Positions 59,585 to 64,000 of a stretch of DNA of 64,000 bases are shown piece by piece (position 1 is the stretch's first letter; each line of letters starts with the position of its first letter). The DNA comes from Flavobacterium sp. UBA4098 (GTDB taxonomy: Bacteria; Bacteroidota; Bacteroidia; Flavobacteriales; Flavobacteriaceae). The stretch covers positions 250,542 to 314,541 of the forward strand of contig DFXW01000041.1 of the NCBI GenBank assembly GCA_002382495.1. The letters run 5' to 3'. The notes under the pieces are model-generated. The model saw nothing but the letters and a program-made list of their open reading frames with translations, made no database searches and was not told the DNA's origin. A program made the translations under genes and the position numbers.

Positions 59585-61849
59585 ATGAATACCATTACCA
59601 ACTTTATGAAAAGAAATTATAAACTACTTTTAGTAGTCACCTTTGTATCCTTATCCTTACTCGCTTTTAAATCTAATTTTACTACAACTTCTGATCCTGA
59701 GAAAGATAAGTTGCTGATTGAGTTATTGACTTTTGTTTTAGAAAAAGGACATTACAATCCAGCAACAATGGATGACGAATTTTCAAAAGGGGTTTACAAA
59801 GATTATATCGAGGCTTTGGATCCATCCAAAAGATTCTTCTTGCAAGCCGATATCGATGAGTTTTCCAAATATGAATTGGAATTGGACGATCAATTGTTGA
59901 ACAAAGATTTGACATTTTTTGATTTGACTTATACCCGTTTGATGCAACGTATAGATGAAAGCAAGTCCATTTATAAGTCCGTTTTGAATAAACCGTTTGA
60001 TTATAAAGCGGATGAATCTTTTAATACGGATTACGAAAAAATGCCGTATGCTAAAAACACAACAGAACTTAACGAAAGATGGCGCAAGCAAATCAAATTA
60101 TCTACCTTATCTTCTTTAGTAGATCGTTTGGAGATACAAGAGAGTAACGGCAAAATTGACAAAGATTTGAAGGAAGCAACTGCGCCTTTAAATGTTGATA
60201 ACAGTTTACAAGAAACAATCACCGATACTAAAAAGGCGGCTGTAACTGAAAAAGTAAAGATCAAGACTTTTGAAGAATTAGAAAAAGAGACCAGAGAAAG
60301 TTCTTTGAAATCATTGGATGAATATTTTGGTTTCATCAAAGATTTGACTCGAAATGACTATTTTTCAGTGTATTTAAATTCGGTTACGGGTCGTTTTGAT
60401 CCGCATACTAATTATTTAGCAGCTGAAGAAAAAGAGCGATTTGACGTAAGCATGAGCGGTAAACTGGAAGGTATTGGCGCGCGTTTGCAAAAGAAAAACG
60501 ATTACACTGAGATTTCGGAACTGATTTCTGGAGGACCAGCCTGGAGAGGAAAACAATTGGAAGCAGGAGATATCGTAATTAAGGTGGCTCAAGGGAATCA
60601 AGAGCCAATTGATGTAGTTGGAATGCGATTGGATGATGTAGTCAAAAAAATCAAAGGGACTAAAGGAACTGAAGTACGATTAACAGTTAAGAAAGTTGAC
60701 GGAACTATTAAAGTAATTCCAATCATTAGAGATATAGTTGAAATTGAAGAAACCTATGCTAAATCTAGTATAGTTGAGAAAAATGGTCTAAAATATGGTG
60801 TTATTTATTTGCCGAAGTTTTACATCGATTTTGTAGATAGAGAGGGTAGAGATGCTGGAAAAGATATCGCTTTAGAAGTGGCCAGATTGAAAAAAGAAGG
60901 CGTAAGCGGAATCGCATTGGATGTTCGTGATGATGGTGGTGGTTCACTTTCAACTGTAGTTGATATTGCAGGTTTATTTATTGAAGAAGGGCCAATTGTC
61001 CAGATTAAATCTGCGGGTAAACGAAAAGAAGTTTTATACGATCGTGATAAAAAAATAGAGTGGGATGGTCCATTGGTTATCATGGTCAATAGTTTTTCTG
61101 CTTCGGCTTCTGAAATATTGGCTGCTGCTATTCAAGATTACAAACGCGGAATTATTATTGGAAGCAAACAAACCTATGGAAAAGGAACAGTACAAAATGT
61201 AATTGATTTGAACCAATTTGTGAGAAGCAGTTCTGTTGGGGATCTGGGCGCTTTGAAAACCACTACGCAAAAATTCTACAGAATTAATGGTGGTTCAACT
61301 CAATTAGAAGGAGTAAGTAGCGATGTGGTTATGCCGGATCGTTACGCCTATTTAAAAATGGGTGAAAGAGATATGGACAATGCGATGCCTTGGGATAAAA
61401 TCGATCCAGCTCAGTATGGTCTTTGGAATAATTCCAAAAATTTCAATCAAGCTATTGCTAATAGCAAAAACAGGATTGCACAAAATCAACAGTTCCAATT
61501 GGTAGAAGATAATGCAAAATGGATTGATAGTCGTAGTAACGATTATGAGTACAGTTTGAATATAGATAAATTCAAAATGGCTCAAAAGCAAATAGAAGAG
61601 AAAGCTAAAAAATACAAACCCTTACAGAATTATAAAAATAGTTTCAGTTTCAAATCATTGCCATATGAAATGGAAGCAATGAGTAAAGATGCTACACTAA
61701 AAGAGAAAAGAGAACGTTGGCACGAGCAATTAGCTAAAGATATTTATGTAGAAGAAGCGTTAAACGTTTTGGAAGATTTACAAACTAAAAAAGTGATTAA
61801 AAAACCAATCACCCCTAAACTAAAAACGAATCCTTTAGTTAAATCGTAA
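59585..61849 (+). CDS. prc: Carboxy-terminal (tail-specific) protease, Prc/Tsp type
   Basis: This S41 serine peptidase degrades proteins with exposed C-termini in the periplasm. The 754-residue protein has an N-terminal hydrophobic signal/anchor (LLLVVTFVSLSLLAF) and an N-terminal Tsp domain (to about 240). A PDZ domain follows at about 290-370 (GIGARLQKKNDYTEISELI). The S41 core has its serine in FSASASEIL (503-511 region) and Lys533 in YGKGTVQ. A C-terminal domain (the Tsp C-terminal type) ends it. An ATG at 59606 could also be the start. It is monocistronic and ends at a strong hairpin. Confidence 0.93.
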   Translation: MNTITNFMKRNYKLLLVVTFVSLSLLAFKSNFTTTSDPEKDKLLIELLTFVLEKGHYNPATMDDEFSKGVYKDYIEALDPSKRFFLQADIDEFSKYELELDDQLLNKDLTFFDLTYTRLMQRIDESKSIYKSVLNKPFDYKADESFNTDYEKMPYAKNTTELNERWRKQIKLSTLSSLVDRLEIQESNGKIDKDLKEATAPLNVDNSLQETITDTKKAAVTEKVKIKTFEELEKETRESSLKSLDEYFGFIKDLTRNDYFSVYLNSVTGRFDPHTNYLAAEEKERFDVSMSGKLEGIGARLQKKNDYTEISELISGGPAWRGKQLEAGDIVIKVAQGNQEPIDVVGMRLDDVVKKIKGTKGTEVRLTVKKVDGTIKVIPIIRDIVEIEETYAKSSIVEKNGLKYGVIYLPKFYIDFVDREGRDAGKDIALEVARLKKEGVSGIALDVRDDGGGSLSTVVDIAGLFIEEGPIVQIKSAGKRKEVLYDRDKKIEWDGPLVIMVNSFSASASEILAAAIQDYKRGIIIGSKQTYGKGTVQNVIDLNQFVRSSSVGDLGALKTTTQKFYRINGGSTQLEGVSSDVVMPDRYAYLKMGERDMDNAMPWDKIDPAQYGLWNNSKNFNQAIANSKNRIAQNQQFQLVEDNAKWIDSRSNDYEYSLNIDKFKMAQKQIEEKAKKYKPLQNYKNSFSFKSLPYEMEAMSKDATLKEKRERWHEQLAKDIYVEEALNVLEDLQTKKVIKKPITPKLKTNPLVKS

Positions 61850-61869
61850 ATCAGTTCATACAACAAAAA

Positions 61870-61891
61870 AACGCCTCTATTTAGAGGCGTT
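61870..61891. terminator. Bidirectional terminator between prc and rodA
   Basis: ACGCCTCTA and TAGAGGCGT form a 9-base-pair stem around a short T-rich loop, with A- and T-runs on both sides (61864-61897). The genes converge here. Confidence 0.85.
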
Positions 61892-61915
61892 TTTTTGTAT
61901 AGTATTCGAAGTAAA

Positions 61916-63151
61916 TTACCACTCATTCACTTTATTGGCATCCATTTTTAAGAAGATAAATAGCAAAATCGTGAATCCCCATAATCCAGATCCTCCATAT
62001 GAAAAGAAGGGTAGAGGCACACCAATTGTTGGAAAAATCCCTACTACCATCGCAATATTTACAAAAAAGTGGATGAATAAGATTCCGGCTACACAATAGC
62101 CATAAACACGGCTAAATTTAGTTTTTTGTCTTTCAGCAAGGTAAATTATTCGCAGTAACAAGGTTACAAAAAGTGCAATAACCACTAACGAACCTAAAAA
62201 TCCCCATTCTTCACCTACTGTAGTGAAAATATAATCGGTATGTTGCTCTGGTACAAACCCCCCTTTGGTTTGAGTTCCTTCAAGGAAACCTTTTCCAAAA
62301 AATCCGCCAGAACCAATAGCGATTTCAGATTGGTTAGTATTATACCCGATACCTTTCATATCGACTGTTTTACCTAATAAAATATTGAAACGATCTCTAT
62401 GGTGTTGTTTGAATACATTCGTAAACACATAATTTACAGACAATACGAATCCAGAAATTAATGCGAATAAAATAGCACTAAGCACTATATTTCGATCAGC
62501 TAAACGGGATTTTAAATGTACAATTACAATCACCAATAAGGCCAACAGAATTACGTATTGCGGTTGTAAAAGTAAGGAGAGGACAAACAATAGAATAGCT
62601 GAGAAACCTGTCCAAATGTACCAAGAAGGCAAACCTTCGCGGTATAGAACTAAAAAGAAAGCACTGTAAATTAATGCGCTTCCTGGATCGGGTTGAGGTA
62701 ATATTAATAATACGGGTAAAAACACAATGGCTAAAGCTTGAATTTGCCTATTGGTATACGAAAGGTTAATTTGTGTATCGCTCAAATATTTGGCCAAAGC
62801 CAAAGCAGTTGCCGCTTTTGCAAATTCTGAGGGTTGTAACGTAAAACTACCAAATCCATACCAGCATCGTTGCCCAGCAATTGTTTTCCCAAAAGCAAAA
62901 AGCCCAATTAGTGAAAGTAAAGAAATTCCATAAATAATGGAGGCGTATTTTTCATAAAACTTTCCGTCAACAAATAGAACGATAAATATTAGTGGGATGG
63001 TAAGTGCGATAAATAAAAATTGCTTTTCAGAAGTACCCTCCATAGAAGATAATGAAGAAGAATAAATATTCAGCCATCCTAGCAAGACAAGTAGGCCATA
63101 AATTACTACGGAACTCCAGTCAATATTATTAGTTATACTTTGATTTTTCAT
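61916..63151 (-). CDS. rodA: Rod-shape SEDS glycosyltransferase RodA
   Basis: This integral membrane peptidoglycan polymerase works with the class B penicillin-binding protein PBP2 in the elongation complex. The 411 residues form about 10 helices. Characteristic segments are CWYGFGSFTLQPSEFAKAA, LPQPDPGSALIY, GSGGFFGKGFLEGTQTKGGF, PEQHTDYIFTTVGEEWGFLG and GVPLPFFSYGGSG. It begins 2 bases after the stop codon of the PBP2 gene (mrdA), the usual pairing. Confidence 0.95.
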   Translation of the reverse strand: MKNQSITNNIDWSSVVIYGLLVLLGWLNIYSSSLSSMEGTSEKQFLFIALTIPLIFIVLFVDGKFYEKYASIIYGISLLSLIGLFAFGKTIAGQRCWYGFGSFTLQPSEFAKAATALALAKYLSDTQINLSYTNRQIQALAIVFLPVLLILPQPDPGSALIYSAFFLVLYREGLPSWYIWTGFSAILLFVLSLLLQPQYVILLALLVIVIVHLKSRLADRNIVLSAILFALISGFVLSVNYVFTNVFKQHHRDRFNILLGKTVDMKGIGYNTNQSEIAIGSGGFFGKGFLEGTQTKGGFVPEQHTDYIFTTVGEEWGFLGSLVVIALFVTLLLRIIYLAERQKTKFSRVYGYCVAGILFIHFFVNIAMVVGIFPTIGVPLPFFSYGGSGLWGFTILLFIFLKMDANKVNEW

Positions 63152-63153
63152 TC

Positions 63154-64000
63154 TTAACGTGTAACTTTTTTAATAGTTTTAACCGTGTCTTTATTAATTT
63201 TTGAAGGAGTGGTTTTACTTTGAACAATGGAGTCTTGTTTTCTCATCTCTCTTTTTACAGTTTCTGAAAGTCCTCCTAATTTAGCATATTGACCTTGTAA
63301 ACTTCTGCTTAGTATTCTAGTCTCTAAGTCAGTTCTTGTTATCTTCTTCCTTAGGTATTTTTCAATCATTAAACTGGCAATTGGACCTGCTATGGTTGCA
63401 CCATAACCTCCATTTTCCACCATTACGGCTATGGCAATTTTAGGATTGTTTTTAGGAGCAAAGGCTACAAATATCGAGTGATCTTCGAGTTGAGTTCTTA
63501 CTCCTCCAATTTTAGCAAAATTTTCAGCGGTACCCGTTTTTCCACAAATATCAATTCCTTCTACTTTAAGATGGTAGGCTGTTCCTAAATTATACACATC
63601 AAATAATCCGTCAATAATTGGTTTGAAATATTTCTTATTTATTGTGGTTACGTGTTTGGTTGTAAATTTTTTATCTATAGGTTTTCCTTCTATTTTCTTA
63701 ATGATATGAGGCGTGTAATAGTATCCTTTATTAGCAATTGTAGCCATCATATTGGCCAATTGGATTGGCGTCATTAAAACTTCACCTTGGCCAATAGCAT
63801 TGGATACTATGGCAGTACTTCTCCAGCCACCATTTGGATATATTCGTTTGTAGGTTTTTGAATCGGGGATATTTCCTTTTCGACCTGTTGGCAAATCATA
63901 ACCCATAAATTGCCCAAGTCCAAAACTTTTCACATGTTTACTCCAAACATCAACCGCGTAGCCTGGTTTGACATATTTATTAATAGTTTTCATGTAGGAA
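63154..64000 (-). CDS. mrdA: Penicillin-binding protein 2, C-terminal part (gene cut by window edge)
   Basis: The reading frame is open to base 64000 with no stop, so the N-terminal part lies outside the window. The visible 281 codons belong to the transpeptidase domain of a class B PBP: VDVWSKHVKSFGLGQFMGYDL, an STAIVSNAIGQGE segment (the SxN-like motif region) and CGKTGTAENF, the KTG motif. It crosslinks peptidoglycan with RodA, whose gene follows after 2 bases. The C-terminal tail (about 60 residues) is basic and polar. The N-terminal SxxK active-site serine is not in the window. Confidence 0.92.
   Translation of the reverse strand, partial: SYMKTINKYVKPGYAVDVWSKHVKSFGLGQFMGYDLPTGRKGNIPDSKTYKRIYPNGGWRSTAIVSNAIGQGEVLMTPIQLANMMATIANKGYYYTPHIIKKIEGKPIDKKFTTKHVTTINKKYFKPIIDGLFDVYNLGTAYHLKVEGIDICGKTGTAENFAKIGGVRTQLEDHSIFVAFAPKNNPKIAIAVMVENGGYGATIAGPIASLMIEKYLRKKITRTDLETRILSRSLQGQYAKLGGLSETVKREMRKQDSIVQSKTTPSKINKDTVKTIKKVTR

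Overview
The window is a stretch of a low-GC Bacteroidetes chromosome, most likely a Flavobacterium or a close relative. The evidence is the SusC/SusD pair, a type IX secretion C-terminal domain, Bacteroidetes promoters with a TAnnTTTG -7 box, the near absence of Shine-Dalgarno sequences, a mevalonate pathway with a GYDIA-type GHMP kinase, and many proteins typical of flavobacteria. Genes are densely packed, and no gene-free stretch exceeds 300 bases. The longest, about 300 bases at 41556-41855, holds a promoter-like box and a duplicated tRNA-Phe end.

Layout. 1-5 kb: partial M20 dipeptidase, tRNA-Leu, an unknown secreted protein, an M3 oligopeptidase and an rRNA pseudouridine synthase. 5-8 kb: a prenyltransferase and two mevalonate-pathway enzymes on the minus strand. 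8-10 kb: TspO and a flavoprotein. 9.9-30.5 kb: a starch/maltose utilisation locus. Its minus arm carries sugar importer, beta-phosphoglucomutase, GH65 phosphorylase, esterase and two GH13 enzymes, and is interrupted by a GxxExxY gene inside inverted repeats. A LacI-type regulator lies in the middle. The plus arm carries SusC, SusD, a SusE-like lipoprotein, a large type IX-secreted GH13 amylase and a surface lipoprotein. 30.6-41.6 kb: an acetate/propionate module on the minus strand. It has a zinc-ribbon/HTH protein derived from an IS1-type transposase fold, a porin, an MHS-type symporter, two small membrane proteins, a transporter-histidine kinase fusion, a response regulator and two acyl-CoA synthetases. 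41.7-42.3 kb: tRNA-Phe followed by a GIY-YIG gene and a duplicated tRNA 3' end plus terminator. 42.3-47.4 kb: coaX, an outer-membrane protein, lptC, a small membrane protein and a PpiD-like chaperone. 47.4-49.7 kb: GYDIA kinase and HMG-CoA reductase. 49.8-55.9 kb: a DPP-IV-type peptidase, two peptide/H+ symporters and a thioredoxin-like protein. 55.8-64 kb: comEC, lpxB, a small membrane protein, tail-specific protease, rodA and the 3' part of the PBP2 gene.

How the genes work together. Starch is probably cut at the surface by the type IX-secreted amylase, imported by SusCD, trimmed in the periplasm by the two GH13 enzymes, carried inward as maltose, split by GH65 into glucose and beta-glucose-1-phosphate, and isomerised by PgmB. 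Acetate or propionate probably enters through the porin and the MHS symporter and is activated by the two ligases under control of the transporter-kinase system. Peptides released by DPP-IV are taken up by the two POT carriers. HMG-CoA reductase, the two GHMP kinases and diphosphomevalonate decarboxylase form most of a mevalonate route split between two places in the window.

The most unusual items are two probable small mobile units (the GxxExxY element in the starch operon and the GIY-YIG unit at tRNA-Phe), a nearly identical 18-19 base box just downstream of both main maltose promoters, and the complete transporter-sensor operon next to its probable target genes. I found no CRISPR array, prophage, complete insertion sequence or rRNA.
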